Shown piece by piece: positions 11,639-22,480 of a stretch of DNA of 64,000 nucleotides. This stretch comes from Panicum virgatum. Its lineage: Eukaryota > Streptophyta > Magnoliopsida > Poales > Poaceae. The stretch spans positions 43,746,620-43,810,619 of the forward strand of contig NC_053146.1 in the NCBI RefSeq assembly GCF_016808335.1, written 5' to 3'. A program made the translations under genes and the position numbers. The notes beneath the pieces are model-generated. The model was not told the DNA's origin and made no database searches. It was given only the letters and a program-made list of their open reading frames with translations. The first letter of the stretch is position 1. Each line of letters opens with the position of its first letter.

Positions 11639-13766
11639 ATGGATCCGAGTTCCAAGCTCCTCCTCGACGACATGAAGAAGTTGGGCAACCGTTTCGCTCT
11701 GGTGGAAGCGCGCGTCGACAGCCTGGAGGGCTCCATCACCGACCGCTTCCGCACCGTCGAGCAGTGCGCCTCCGATTTCTCCGCGTGGCAGCCCGACATC
11801 GACACCGCTGTCGCGGATCTCACCACCAAGTTCGGCGCCATTGACAACCTCAAGGATCAACTGAATTCCTTCTCCAGCAAGTTGGATCGCATGGTCCTCG
11901 AGCGTCTTCCTCCAAGAGCCGGCAGCGTCTTCCTCCGGGAGCCGGCATCCTACCGAGCCCAGTGGCGGCTGCGGCGACTACACCTGCCGGCACAACAGCC
12001 GTCGGCCCTGATGGGCGCCGCGTCGACAACGTTCACCGGGAGTCTGGGTTTGGGTCAATTACGACCATCTCCCACCTCCCGGTCAAGGGTACGTCCTCCG
12101 ATCCGCTTGGTGCCGCGTCCGATTCGCGTAATTCCGGCTTCTACCGCTTTCAGAGTTCATCGGGTCCTGCTATGTTCCCTGCTACCGGTCGCCTCCCCAA
12201 ACTAACTTCCCCATTCTCACTGGAGAGAATCCTAAACTTTGGCAGTCGCGCACTGAGAATTACTTTGATATGTATGGCGTGGATAAGTCGGTTTGGGTGC
12301 GTGTTGCTGCGCAGTCGCGCACTGAGAATTACTTTGATATGTATGGCGTGGATAAGTCGGTTTGGGTCCGTGTTGCTGCGATGCAGTTCGAGGATGCAGC
12401 AGCACGTTGGTTGCAGTCGATCGAGCGCAAGCCCATGTCTCTTAGTTGGGAGGATTTCTGTTCCTTGATTCAGGATAGGTTTGGGCGAGACCAGCATGAG
12501 TCCTTGATCCGTCAGCTTTTCCACATTGAGCAAACCTCGGTGTCAGAGTACATCGAGGAGTTTTCTGCTCTAGTTGACCAGTTAGCTGCTTATTCCTCTT
12601 CTAATGATCCCCTGTATTATGTGTTACGGTTTGTTGATGGTCTCTGTGAAGACATTAAATCTGTTGTGTTAGTGCAACGTCCTCGCGATCTGGATACTGC
12701 TGTTGCTCTTGCGTCGTTGCAGGATGAAGTTGGGGATTTCTCTCGCCGCAAGGATTCACGACGGTCCGATCCAGGTTCGTCGTTAAAGCCTCAGCTTCGG
12801 GGAGCTCTTCCTCTGCCGCCTCCCCCAACTCGTACTCGGTCATCTCCGACAGTACCACCGGATGAGCGTCGCAGCGCGGACGCTACCCCTGTGAGTTCTC
12901 CTGATGCTAAGTCCGCTCTCCGCTCGTATCGTCGAGCCATGGGTCTCTGTTATCGCTGTGCAGAGAAATGGAGTCGTGATCATAAATGCTCGCCTACCGT
13001 GCAACTTCATGCAGTACAGGAACTATGGGAATTATTTCAGTTGGAGGATTTATCTGCTGACACTTCTTCTTCACCGGATAGTGCTTTTGAGCAGCTTTTC
13101 TTGGCCATTTCAAAAGCAGCCTGGTCTGGTCAGGTGGGCTCCCGTACTATGAAGTTCAGTGGTTCTATCCAGCATCAGACTGTCTCGATCCTAGTCGATT
13201 CAGGCAGTTCTACCTCATTCATCAGTGCTCATCTCTCTCAGAAGTTGTCAGGTGTTTCTCCTTTGTCGACCCCAGTTTCAGTGCAGGTCGCTGGCGGTGG
13301 TATTCTATCCTGTGCATCTGTCATTCCTCAGGCTGTTTGGTTTATTGATGATATTGCCTTCCAGTCGGATCTCCGGGTTCTTCCTTTGATAGCATATGAT
13401 CTTATCATTGGAATGGATTGGCTCGAGGCTCACAGCCCGATGCGTGTTCACTGGCTGCACAAGTGGATGGAAATTTCCTATGCAGGCAATTCTGTTTTGC
13501 TGCAGGGCATGTTACCTGACCGACCTGATGAACTTTTGTTGCAATTGTGTGCTGACTCCTTCAGACTCCCAAGCTCGTGCAGTGCCGTTGTTGCCTCCTG
13601 CGGTGCAGTCCTCCTTGACCAGTTTGCCCATGTTTTTGAGGACCCCGTGGGCTTACCACCGTCCCGAGCTTGTGATCATGAGATCCCTCTCATCCCGGGT
13701 GCTAGACCAGTAAATATCTGTCCATATCGCTACACCCCCCCCCCCCCCCCCGGCTCTGCGAGATGA
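11639..13766 (+). pseudogene. gag-protease region of the chromovirus, frameshifted
   Basis: The ATG at 11639 begins MDPSSKLLLDDMKKLG with a coiled-coil-like N-terminus. The reading then passes through two further frames (changes near 11.90-11.96 and 12.05-12.18 kb). The last frame (to 13766) has the gag core (AARWLQSIERKPMSLSWEDF), a zinc-knuckle-like CYRCAEKWSRDHKC, and the aspartic protease motif LVDSGSSTSFI with a downstream IIGMDWL. It contains a 69-bp in-frame tandem duplication at 12243-12380. It ends in a C homopolymer at about 13735-13751, where the frame is lost before RT. Confidence 0.9.
12243..12380 (+). repeat. 69-bp tandem duplication inside gag
   Basis: Units 12243-12311 and 12312-12380 differ at one base (GGGTGCGT versus GGGTCCGT). 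At 23 codons the duplication keeps the frame and repeats the segment around TENYFDMYGVDKSVW. The near identity means it is much younger than the other lesions or has been homogenised. Confidence 0.95.
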
Positions 13767-13779
13767 AATAGAAAGGCAA

Positions 13780-16179
13780 GTGTCAGAGATGTTGCATCAA
13801 GGGATAATTCAGCCTAGTGCAAGCCTCTTCTCTTCCCCTGTACTGCTTGTGAAAAAGAAAGACGGCACTTACCGGTTCTGTGTGGATTTTCGTCACCTAA
13901 ATGCCTTAACTCTGAAATCCAAGTTTCCTGTTCCAGTATTTGATCAGCTGATGGACGAATTGTCTGGAACCTCTTGGTTTTCTAATCTGGGTTTGCGAGC
14001 TGGATTCCATCAGATCTTGTTGAAGCCCGGAGAAGAACATAAAACTGCATTTCGGACGCACTTTGGTCAGTACGAGTTCAGAGTTATGGCTTTCGGTCTT
14101 ACAGGTGCTCCTGGCTCCTTCCAGGGTGCCATGAATGTCACTTTGGTTCCTGGTTTGCGCAAGTTTGTGATTGTCTTTTTCGACGACATTCTCATTTATA
14201 GTGCCACTTACCATGAACACTTGCAGCACCTTGCCTTAGTCTTTTCTTGGTTGGCAAAGGATCACTGGAAATTGAAACTGTCAAAGTGCAAGTTTGCTCA
14301 ACGCTCAGTTGCCTACTTGGGCCACATCATCAGCGAACAGGGTGTCTCTACCGACCCTGCCAAGGTACAAGCCATATTGGATTGGCCGATTCCTTCTAAT
14401 GTCAAAGAACTCAGATCTTTCCTTGGCTTGGCTTGGCTTGGCGAATTCATCATCTATACTGATCAACGGAGGCTAACCTATCTGAATGAACAACGCCTAC
14501 ATACACCGTGGCAGCAAAAAGTTTTTACTAAGCTCCTCGGTCTGCAGTACCGAATCATGTATAAGCAAGGGGCCGATAACCGCGTCGCTGATGCGCTGTC
14601 CAGACGTTCTCCTGCAGCTCAAGCCTTCGCTATGTCCACGGCCACACCTTCCTGGCTGTCAGCTGTGATTACCTCTTATACCTCTGACCCTCAGGGAACT
14701 CAGTTGATTACAAAGCTCTCCCTTAGCCCCGATGCTGTGCCTAACTACACATTGTCTGGTGGTGTTCTCCGTTTTTATTACCGTATCTGGATCGGCAATG
14801 ACAAAGCCCTTCAGACCCAGCTGATCTCGGCCATGCACTCTTCTGCTGTCGGCGGGCATTCCGGCATTCCTGTGACTTATAGTCGCCTCAAGCAATATTT
14901 CTACTGGCCATCTATGAAGTCTTCAGTGCAACAGTTTGTCCATGCGTGTACTGTCTGTCAGCAGGCCAAGCCTGATCGGGCTCGTTACCCAGGTCTACTC
15001 CAGCCGTTGCCGGTGCCCGACTCGGCCTGGCAGATGGATTCTTTGGACTTTGTTGAGGGTCTTCCACGTTCTGGGTCCTTTAACTCTATTCTAGTGGTTG
15101 TCGACAAGTACTCCAAGTTCGCTCACTTTGTTCCTCTCCGGCATCCGTTCACTGCTCTTTCTGTTGCGAAGGCATATCTGGACAACGTGTACAAGCTTCA
15201 TGGTATGCCTCTGTCGCTTGTGTCTGACCGCGACCGTGTGTTCACCAGCAAACTCTGGCAGGAATTGTTTTCATTGGCCGGTGTTCAGCTGCGCATGAGT
15301 TCGTCGTATCATCCACAAACCGACGGCCAGACAGAATGAGTTAATCAGTGCTTGGAGACGTTCCTCCGTTGCTTTGTTCATGCCTGCCCATCTAAGTGGA
15401 TTCAGTGGCTCTCTCTTGCGGAGTTTTGGTACAACACTAGCTGTCATGCTTCCTTGGGTCGTTCCCCATTCAAGGTACTCTATGGCCATTCCCCACGCCA
15501 CTTTGGACTAGACCCTGCTTCTGCGATTTCTGCTCCGGACTTGTCGTCTTGGCTCCACGAGCATGCACTTATGCAAGATCTAGTTAAGCAGCATCTCTTG
15601 CGTGCACAAGACAGGATGAAATGGCAGGTTGACAAGGGCCATTCTGAACGCTCAATCAACATCGGGGACTCGGTGTTTCTGAAACTTCAACCATATGTGC
15701 AAACTTCACTAGCGCCGCGTGCTAACCAGAAGTTGTCGTTCAAGTTCTTCGGCCCCTTCCGCATTCTCGAGCGCATCGCGTCTGTGGCATACAAGCTGGA
15801 GTTGCCTTCCTCGGCTTCCATCCACCCGGTGTTTCACGTGTCCCAGCTCAAGAAAGCCGTCGGCGATCAACCCGTTTCTTCAGTTCTTCCGGATGGTTCT
15901 GCTTACTATCAGGTGCCAGAGCGTATCCTCCAGCGCCGCCTCTCCTCAGGTGATCGCCCAGTCCTCCAAGGGTGGATCCGGTGGTCAGGATTGTCACAGT
16001 CGTTGGCGACCTGGGAGAACTTGGATGATCTGCACCGCCGTTTTCCGCGTGCTGCGACTTGGGGACAAGTCGCCTCTCAAGAGGAGGGGAGTGTTAGCAC
16101 CACTGACTGTCCAAGCCCAAGGCCCAAGCGAGTGGTTCGGCCCAATGTCCGTCTTCACGGCCCAGAGTGGCAGCTGTAG
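13780..16179 (+). pseudogene. RT-(RNase H)-integrase-chromodomain region of the chromovirus, inactivated
   Basis: RT is recognised by VKKKDGTYRFCVDFRHLN and VFFDDILIYS. The block expected to read LDLRAG reads LGLRAG (13990-13992 GGT), losing a catalytic Asp. After SFLGLA at a slipped GGCTT repeat (about 14425-14445) the sequence jumps to the end of RNase H (IIYTDQRRLTYL), so most of RNase H is deleted. Integrase has HHCC (CTVCQQAKPDRA), the D-D-E core, and a TGA right after the catalytic Glu (15337-15339). The C-terminus has a chromodomain-like WIRWSGLSQSLATWENLDDL. The frame continues 29 codons into the 3' LTR to a stop at 16179. Confidence 0.92.
16079..16091 (+). other. Polypurine tract of the chromovirus
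   Basis: AAGAGGAGGGGAG sits directly before the 3' LTR TGTTAG, the position of the plus-strand primer. Confidence 0.85.
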
Positions 16180-16559
16180 CTTACTTATAGCCAGTGGAGA
16201 GATGCGAGTGGATCATGAACTCTGTAACCAGATACTTGGGCCCCGTTCGGCTGAGCTAAAAAGACGGCGCTGGGCTGGGAATGGAACGGCTGGGCAGCCA
16301 GCCGTTCGGCAGATCATGTGCAGCCGTTCTTTCCTTCAGTCAATTCCTTCAGCTCCATCAACAGTAAAATCCATCTTTTACTGTGCATTCCGGCCATCAG
16401 CCCAGCCCAACCAGCGATTTTTATCTCAACCGAACGGGCCATTGTTATCAGGAAGACGACCTCTGTTCGTCGGCCTCCTCCTCCTCTCTCCGTTCTGTTC
16501 TTGCTTACTTGCTCCTCACGAACCTCTCCACCTACCCTTCCTCCTCCGATCTGCTAACA
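16092..16559 (+). repeat. 3' LTR of the chromovirus, carrying a different MITE
   Basis: 468 bp, TGTTAG to CTAACA. Without the insertion at 16239-16441 and one TTG it is about 262 bp and aligns with the 5' LTR. The outer edge is followed by TSD GACTC. Confidence 0.92.
16239..16441. mobile_element. MITE in the 3' LTR with GGCCCCGTTCGG-type ends
   Basis: Left end GGCCCCGTTCGGCTG and right end CAACCGAACGGGCCA are inverted. TTG on both sides (16236-16238, 16442-16444) is a likely 3-bp target duplication. Its position corresponds within a few bases to the Stowaway site in the 5' LTR. Confidence 0.75.
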
Positions 16560-16564
16560 GACTC

Positions 16565-17311
16565 ACTGCCACAGCATAAAAGTGGTATTGGTAGGTTAGG
16601 CTACCCACTCCAGAAAAAACTTCTCAAAAGTCAGTGGTCTGACCTGGCACTTTCAACAGCTTTTTGCTTGCACATAGTATCGCTGCACAGCAAATCAACT
16701 GCTCGCAGCAAGACAACCACTCCCTGTACTGTATCTATCTGGATCCAGACGCCACACCAAAGATCAGATCCTCCCAGCAGCAGCATCACAGACCTGTGGA
16801 CATTCACCAGGAACTAGCCGAGAGCGCTGTTGCTTCACCGGTGCGTTCATGGCCAAATAAATCACTGGTGGCCGATTCTAGAAAAGGTGCGGCTGCATTA
16901 TTATCCACCAATCGAAACACTGATGCTTTGTCACAAGAGGGTTCCAGGCATCAGATCATCGGCTCCTACAGTGTTCATACTTCATATTTTGGAATGCGCT
17001 GTGCAAAGTCACTCGACAGGAGTGGATGTTCTGCTTTTTGATACAAAATTGTGTGGTCCATACCCTTTTTGGTCATACACAAGGAAGTTCCATAGTATCA
17101 GAAACCTAGAAGTGCAATTCTGAAGGTGGGAGAAGAGAGATTAGCAGATTAAGGATGTCTAAGTTGCCACAGGGGTAAATGGAAATGCATCTAAAAGAGA
17201 AGCGATGCACATGGTTAAAATAAAAAGGACACTAAGCTGATCCAACCTTTAGAATTGAGATGATGCGCTGACAAGAAAAACTAAAAATGACCAGGTTCAC
17301 AAAAGGATGTC

Positions 17312-17394
<83 letters not shown>

Positions 17395-18900
17395 GGAACA
17401 AAAGTCTAATTGACCAACTAAAATTTGGAAATCCATAGGCCATATCAGATGCGATGCGTTTGCTAGGGCAGAAACCTCCACAGTTGTATGGCTTAATGTA
17501 ATTTTCACACTCATTTTCCGCATCCGATTCCAATGGAATTCATGTACCCAATTTCTGAAACTACCTTGTCATGTGAGTCCCCCTTGGAAATCAATGAAAA
17601 TGATTGCAGCAAATTAGTGCACAACTTCAACCTACTATATTATCGCTTTTGTTATTGAGCATGCAAATGCTATATTCCTGGTAAAGTATTTGTTTAATAG
17701 CTCCTTTTACAATTATACAAATCTTTTACACGACGTACGACTGCATAGTCCCCTGTATCAGTTATATTCCTTTTTAGAACTGATTTTCAGCAATGTGATA
17801 CAGCACTTTTAAACAAGAGCATATCACTTCCTTCTCTCAACCACCAACAGGTTCTGCAGAAAGTGACAAACTAAGAAAGCTTTGCACTAGATCCCCATTT
17901 GCTAGTGAAGCATAAAGAAGAGACCCATAAAGGGGCTAAAGGGTTCCAATAAGTTTGTGCTCGAAGAATATGCGAGGTAGATCCCTTTCCAGTGCGAGCC
18001 TACAAAAAGACTAATTCTCTCCCATGCTGATCATCCACTACATGTTGCAGTATCATCACCATCTGAGCTAGCCTCACTTCTCATGGCCTTTGCCTCCGTC
18101 TGCTGTTCGTCAATTCACAGCATGGGCACTGCTTGCTGGCGAAGCCATGGATGATCTTCAACTGCAGGGTGGCCGTGCCTGAAAGCTTACACCGCAGAGG
18201 GCAACCTCGCATCTTTGGCAGAGTCTTGTATGTCTCCTTGTATCGGTTATGGATTATGCATTTATACTACAGCTTCTCCTGAGTTCATCTACTGTTCTCA
18301 ACTTCTATATTGGAAAGTAATGACCACTTGTTTGAAGACTCCTTATATTGGCTGCTATTGTTTCTTTGCTATGTGACTCCATTGCAGACTTACAATGTTG
18401 AATGCAAAAGGCCCATATATAAGCTACCTTATCTCTATTCAAGTTAACACCATACTTCATGCTTTTAGTCTGACACGAGACTTTTGAGTTTTCGTTTATA
18501 TTGCTATGAAAATTAAAAGATGTCGTATGCCTACCTTACATGACAAGCACTCTATGAAAAAGTTGCAATTCGCGCGAATTATTCCTCCAACTCTCGATTT
18601 GCTTCATGTTTACTTTCTGAATTTTAACCAAGTCGGCTAATCTCTTATCATGCTACTAAAATAACTTCAGAAGATGTGAGGAACAGTTCAGTACTAATTT
18701 AGGCACAGTCTAGTACTGTCATGTTGTACTAGCAGTTGTCGGTTGAATTGGGCACGGGCACTACAGATCACTTAAAACCATACATTTTGGAAATCCTAAG
18801 AGCAAATCAAATACCACATTCAGCTACAACTAGCAACTGCGTATTTATTCTCACTACATTTTCCACTACACAAGTTTGCAATTCACCAAGACGAAGAGGA
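16565..18900. other. Intergenic DNA with an AT microsatellite, no gene recognised
   Basis: Mixed, mostly AT-rich single-copy-looking DNA. Frames are short. I found no domain, RNA gene or complete transposon apart from the dinucleotide tract at 17316-17391. Confidence 0.45.
17316..17391. repeat. (AT)n microsatellite
   Basis: About 38 uninterrupted TA/AT units. Likely to be length-polymorphic. Confidence 0.97.
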
Positions 18901-18982
18901 ATTTAATCATGGTATGATAATCATTCACCCAAAGCAATAACCAAACTGACCTTGACGGGAAGAAAACAAAGTGGCGTGCCCA

Positions 18983-19406
18983 CTACTCCGCCGCCTCCGC
19001 CTTCCCCTTGGAGAACTGGGAAATATCGCTGTGCTTGAAAAAATCCTCCCAGTTCCTCCCATCGAACTTCCTGTACTCGACATGCTTCAGGGTGCCGGGG
19101 TCGACGCAGGCGACGGTGACGGCGACGCCGTCCGGGTTGGACCTCGGGGAGTAGAAGGAGGTGATGCCGCAGACCTTGCAGAAGGTGTGCTTGGCCGTGT
19201 GCGTGCCGAAGGTGTAGGTGGTGATGAACTCCTCGGCGCCGGCCTGCAGCCTGAACTTGGCGGTGGGGACGATGAAGTGGGTGTTCCCGCGCATGGAGCA
19301 GTCGGAGCAGTTGCAGATCCACGCCACCACGCTCGCTGTGGCCTCGACCTGCCACCGCACCCGCCGGCAGTGGCAGCCGCCGCTGTGGACGACGACCGCC
19401 GTCTCA
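18983..19406 (-). pseudogene. CENP-V/GFA-domain protein copy 1, 5' end disrupted by a MITE
   Basis: The minus-strand frame encodes GGCHCRRVRWQVE, CNCSDCSMRGNTHF, FCKVCGITSFYSPRSNPDG and WEDFFKHSDISQFSKGK, the Cys pattern of the CENP-V/GFA (Mss4-like, zinc-binding) fold. It is about 80% identical by eye to the copy at 21610-22047. A 275-bp MITE starts at 19407, just upstream of the frame. Reading back meets a stop inside the MITE with no ATG, so the normal N-terminus is lost. The family includes glutathione-dependent formaldehyde-activating-like proteins, but function in plants is not established. It could still be expressed from a new start, but a pseudogene is more likely. Confidence 0.75.
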
Positions 19407-19681
19407 CGCTGTGTTTATTTGCAAAAAGTATACGAAAACTGTTTGCGAAAAGTACTATAGCAATTTTCATTTGTACATAGTAAATATTGTCTTATCATAG
19501 GCTAATTAAGTTCAAAAAATTTATCTCGCGACATATATCAAAACTATATAATTAGTTTTTTTATTTACCTACATTTATTACTCTATGCATGCGTCATTTA
19601 CTATATTTAATATTTTGATGTGATGTCGATGTGATAGAAAATTTGGAAAATTTGGAAGAATTGGGGTAACTAAACACAGCC
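19407..19681. mobile_element. MITE at the 5' end of CENP-V-like copy 1 (275 bp)
   Basis: Left end CGCTGTGTTTATTTGC and right end GGTAACTAAACACAGCC are imperfect inverted repeats, flanked by TCA (19404-19406 and 19682-19684). Probably PIF/Harbinger-like by terminus and 3-bp duplication. Confidence 0.78.
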
Positions 19682-19687
19682 TCATAA

Positions 19688-19915
19688 GAGTATGGGCAAT
19701 AACCCAACCCGCGCGGTCGGCTGGGAGCTCTGCTGTGCGCCTGCTCTGTGCCTGCTGCTAGCTGGGAGTGGGCGGCAAGGGGCATGCGGGGCCACAAGCA
19801 GAGTCGCACGCGCCCGCAGCAGCTGGCAGCAAGCGAACCGCCCGTTCTCTTCTCTTTCCTCTCTTCTCTCTCCTCCATGTGAGATTCCGCCGGCTTGCAG
19901 CCGTAATACCTGCTC
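19688..19915. mobile_element. Possible second MITE next to the first (228 bp, TSD TAA)
   Basis: GAGTATGGGCAATAAC and, inverted, GAGCAGGTATTACGG form weak terminal repeats flanked by TAA (19685-19687, 19916-19918). The inside is GC-rich. Weaker than its neighbour. Confidence 0.5.
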
Positions 19916-19918
19916 TAA

Positions 19919-20809
19919 GACGTGAAGATCCGCGAGCTGGAGAGGAGATGCTCGCAAATTTCAGCTGTTGCAGTTGATTCCGTACCGCGGCAGCCTCAGC
20001 CCGGCTCAGATTTTGGTTTTTTTCCTTCTTTTTACGAAAACACGATCTATTTTTGTTTCAACAGGAAGCTCGATCTGAACTTTCCCCCTTTTCTCGATAC
20101 TCCCTCAAACGTTCGTTAAATCACGAGCTTCCGTATAAATGGAATGGATATATGAGGATTTTAAAAAGACAAATCAAATGAACTTTAGTAAGGTTTTATG
20201 GTGTACCACGGTTTCTTTGTTGGCTCAATGCCACAGTTGTAGTTTGCTAAAAAAATTCTTAGTCCTATGTCCCGCATGTTATTGGCTTCTTTTGTTCCTA
20301 AATTTGACTATAGTTATTCCTTTAATTTATTGACCACACTTTCTTTGGCAACCGGAATTTGTGTGTCGTAGGTATAATAGTCGTAGGCTTGGCATCAATA
20401 AAAATAGAACCAATGTTTGAAGGTTATATTAGTTATATTACTCCTCAAATTCTTATTTAGTTCCTTCTCAAAAAAATTCTTATTTAGTTTGAGAAATGAA
20501 ATATGTTGATTCATCACCCCTATTATTCTTATGTTCATAACTAGTATAAATATTTTACTTTAAAAAAGTGTAAAAATTTTATTTTAAAAAGTACACAAAT
20601 TATATTTTAAAAGAATAGTATAAACATCAAGAATGAAGCCATCTGTCTAGAATGAAGTGCTGAACAAGAGGTATGAAGTAACCCATCCAAAATTTATGGT
20701 ATCAAACCATTTATGAACTAGCAGTAACAACAACCATATTAGCACTATATACAACCAAACTGTCTGCTACCAAATTACTACTACAAATTTACAAAGTTGT
20801 GCCACAAAC
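19919..20809. other. AT-rich intergenic DNA
   Basis: No gene or clear repeat recognised. Confidence 0.45.
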
Positions 20810-20812
20810 TAA

Positions 20813-21043
20813 GGGTGTGTTTAGTTGGTGGAAAGTTTGGATTTTGATACTGTAGCACATATCATTGTTACTGACAAATAATGTTCAATTATGGACTAAT
20901 TAGGTTTAAAAGATTCGGCTCGTGTTAATCAGTTATGCTGCGTAATTAGTTATTTTTTTAACTGTATTTAACGCTCCATACATGTGTCCGAAGATTCGAT
21001 GTGACGGATACTGTGCAAAAATTTTTGGAAACTAAATAGGGCT
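20813..21043. mobile_element. Tourist-like MITE (about 231 bp, TSD TAA)
   Basis: Ends GGGTGTGTTTAGTTGG and, inverted, AGCCCTATTTAGTTTCC, flanked by TAA (20810-20812, 21044-21046). Related in terminus to the MITE at 6005-6348. Confidence 0.78.
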
Positions 21044-21092
21044 TAAGCTGAGTAAACTCGAAGGCAACATGTCCTTATTTGAACACAAGTAA

Positions 21093-21432
21093 GAGCAACC
21101 ACAATGTGTCCATAAGAGTAGTCTATAGAACTAAAATATTCTCCACCAGCTAGCTGAAACATTGTGGAACCTATTCATAGGGTAGTCTATAGTAAAAACT
21201 ACCCATAAGCTTATGGGCTACCCATAAACAATAAAAAATATTAGTTTCTTTCACTCTCTCATTCTCTCTCCCTAGTTCCTGCATATTGGTTGGTTGGGTG
21301 TATGAAGATTTTTTTTATTTTGTATAGGTCCCATCTTAAGAGTTGCACATTGTGGAAGGAGAAATAGTAATAGACTACTTGTGGTGGACCCTTTCTTATA
21401 GACTACTTTTGCCATATACATTGAGCTTGCTC
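21093..21432. mobile_element. MITE with GAGCAA termini (340 bp, TSD TAA)
   Basis: Ends GAGCAACCACAATGTG and, inverted, GAGCAAGCTCAATGTA, flanked by TAA (21090-21092, 21433-21435). It also contains internal inverted words (TAGTCTATAG). Likely PIF/Harbinger derived. Confidence 0.78.
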
Positions 21433-21609
21433 TAAAAGCAGGTCCCAATATGACTGACACCTTTCATATCTGTTTTAATTAGTTCAACGAATCATCCGTT
21501 TTCGCTCCACACATATCACAAGCATCAGCCCCAAAGAGGCCGGGATTTATTTATTCACTCGGCAGACCGCCAGAGCGGCAGTGCAGCACACCTGAACAGT
21601 GACCACTCT

Positions 21610-22047
21610 CTACATCCCCGCCGCCTCCGCCTTCCCCTTGGAGAAGCCGGCGATGCGGCTGCGCTCGAACCACTCCTCCCAGTTCCTCCCGTCGGCCTTC
21701 CGGTACTCGACGTGCCTCAGCGTGCCGGGATCCACGCAGGCCACGGTGACGGCCACACCGTCCGGGTTGGACCGCGGGGTGTAGAAGGAGGTGATGCCGC
21801 AGACCTTGCAGAAGGTGTGCTTGGCCGTGTGCGTGCCGAAGGTGTAGGTGGCGATGAACTCCTCGGCGCCGGGCTGCAGCCTGAACCTGGCGGCCGGGAC
21901 GACGAAGTGGGGGTTCCCGCGCATCGAGCAGTCGGAGCAGTTGCAGACCCACGCCACGACGCTCCCGGGGGCCTCGACGCGCCAGCGCACGCGCCGGCAG
22001 TGGCACCCGCCGGCGTGCACGACCTCGTCGGGGGCGGAGGCGCTCAT
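21610..22047 (-). CDS. CENP-V/GFA-domain zinc-binding protein (copy 2)
   Basis: Single-exon minus-strand gene of 145 aa. The start is set at the ATG giving MSASAPDEVVHAGGCHC because the zinc-binding fold begins immediately after; an upstream in-frame extension is Lys/Ser low complexity. The Cys pattern matches the CENP-V/GFA family: GGCHCRRVRW, VCNCSDCSMRG, FCKVCGITSFYTPRSNPDG, VACVDPGTL. The length fits the family. Homologues include glutathione-dependent formaldehyde-activating enzyme and CENP-V; the substrate in plants is unknown, and no signal peptide or membrane segment is seen. A damaged paralogue lies 2.6 kb away in the same orientation, indicating a local duplication. Confidence 0.88.
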   Translation of the reverse strand: MSASAPDEVVHAGGCHCRRVRWRVEAPGSVVAWVCNCSDCSMRGNPHFVVPAARFRLQPGAEEFIATYTFGTHTAKHTFCKVCGITSFYTPRSNPDGVAVTVACVDPGTLRHVEYRKADGRNWEEWFERSRIAGFSKGKAEAAGM

Positions 22048-22480
22048 CCTGTGCGGTGCGGAGGCGGAGAGCGAGAGGGAGTTTTTTTTTTTTTTCGATC
22101 GAGAGGGAGTTGAAGGAAGCTTGGTAGTACTAGTTGGTATTTGTATCTTCCGCTTGGAGAGACGATTCGGCACGGCTTGTGGAGGAGAGGCGCGGGCGAT
22201 GGGAGGGACTAAGCGTGGAAACCCCCGCGCCCTTGGCGAGGTAGGTAGTACGTAGTAGCCGTGCCGGTGCCGAGCTAGCTGCTAGCTGATGCCACGCGCT
22301 GGCGGAGTGAGCGGTGGCCACGAGCCCACGACCGCTTGGGAAGACGACGAAGAAAAAACAACGCCGGGGTGGGCCGTTGAATGGTTGCCTAGTCAGCCCA
22401 TTAGCTCGTTAAATTGGGCTATGTTACGAACAGAAGTAGAAACCGGCCCAACCTTCTACGGTCCACTCAGGGGCGAAGAG
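22048..22480 (-). promoter_or_regulatory. Upstream region of the intact CENP-V-like gene
   Basis: Directly upstream (on -) is a poly-A/T run (22081-22095 on +), then GC-rich DNA that could hold the promoter. No specific element was assigned. Confidence 0.35.

Larger units (their letters stand above)
11038..16559 (+). mobile_element. Degenerate chromodomain Ty3/gypsy LTR retrotransposon (TSD GACTC)
   Basis: LTRs start TGTTAG and end CTAACA. The host duplication GACTC is at 11033-11037 and 16560-16564. Inside are a tRNA-Met-type primer site, gag, protease, RT, a remnant RNase H, integrase with a C-terminal chromodomain-like segment, and a polypurine tract, in Ty3 order. The element is dead: two gag frameshifts, a poly-C frameshift, a Gly in place of a catalytic RT Asp, a deletion through RNase H, and a stop in the integrase core. 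Confidence 0.95.

Noticed and set aside
11639..12205. Separate gene encoding a 188-aa protein
   Set aside because: It is the N-terminal part of gag of the chromovirus, followed by frame changes.
17281..17533. Minus-strand frames with Tyr-Ile repeats
   Set aside because: Translation of the (AT)n microsatellite.
16565..18900. Protein-kinase-like remnant near 17.9-18.2 kb
   Set aside because: A few suggestive residues only, with stops in all frames; no motif that can be defended.
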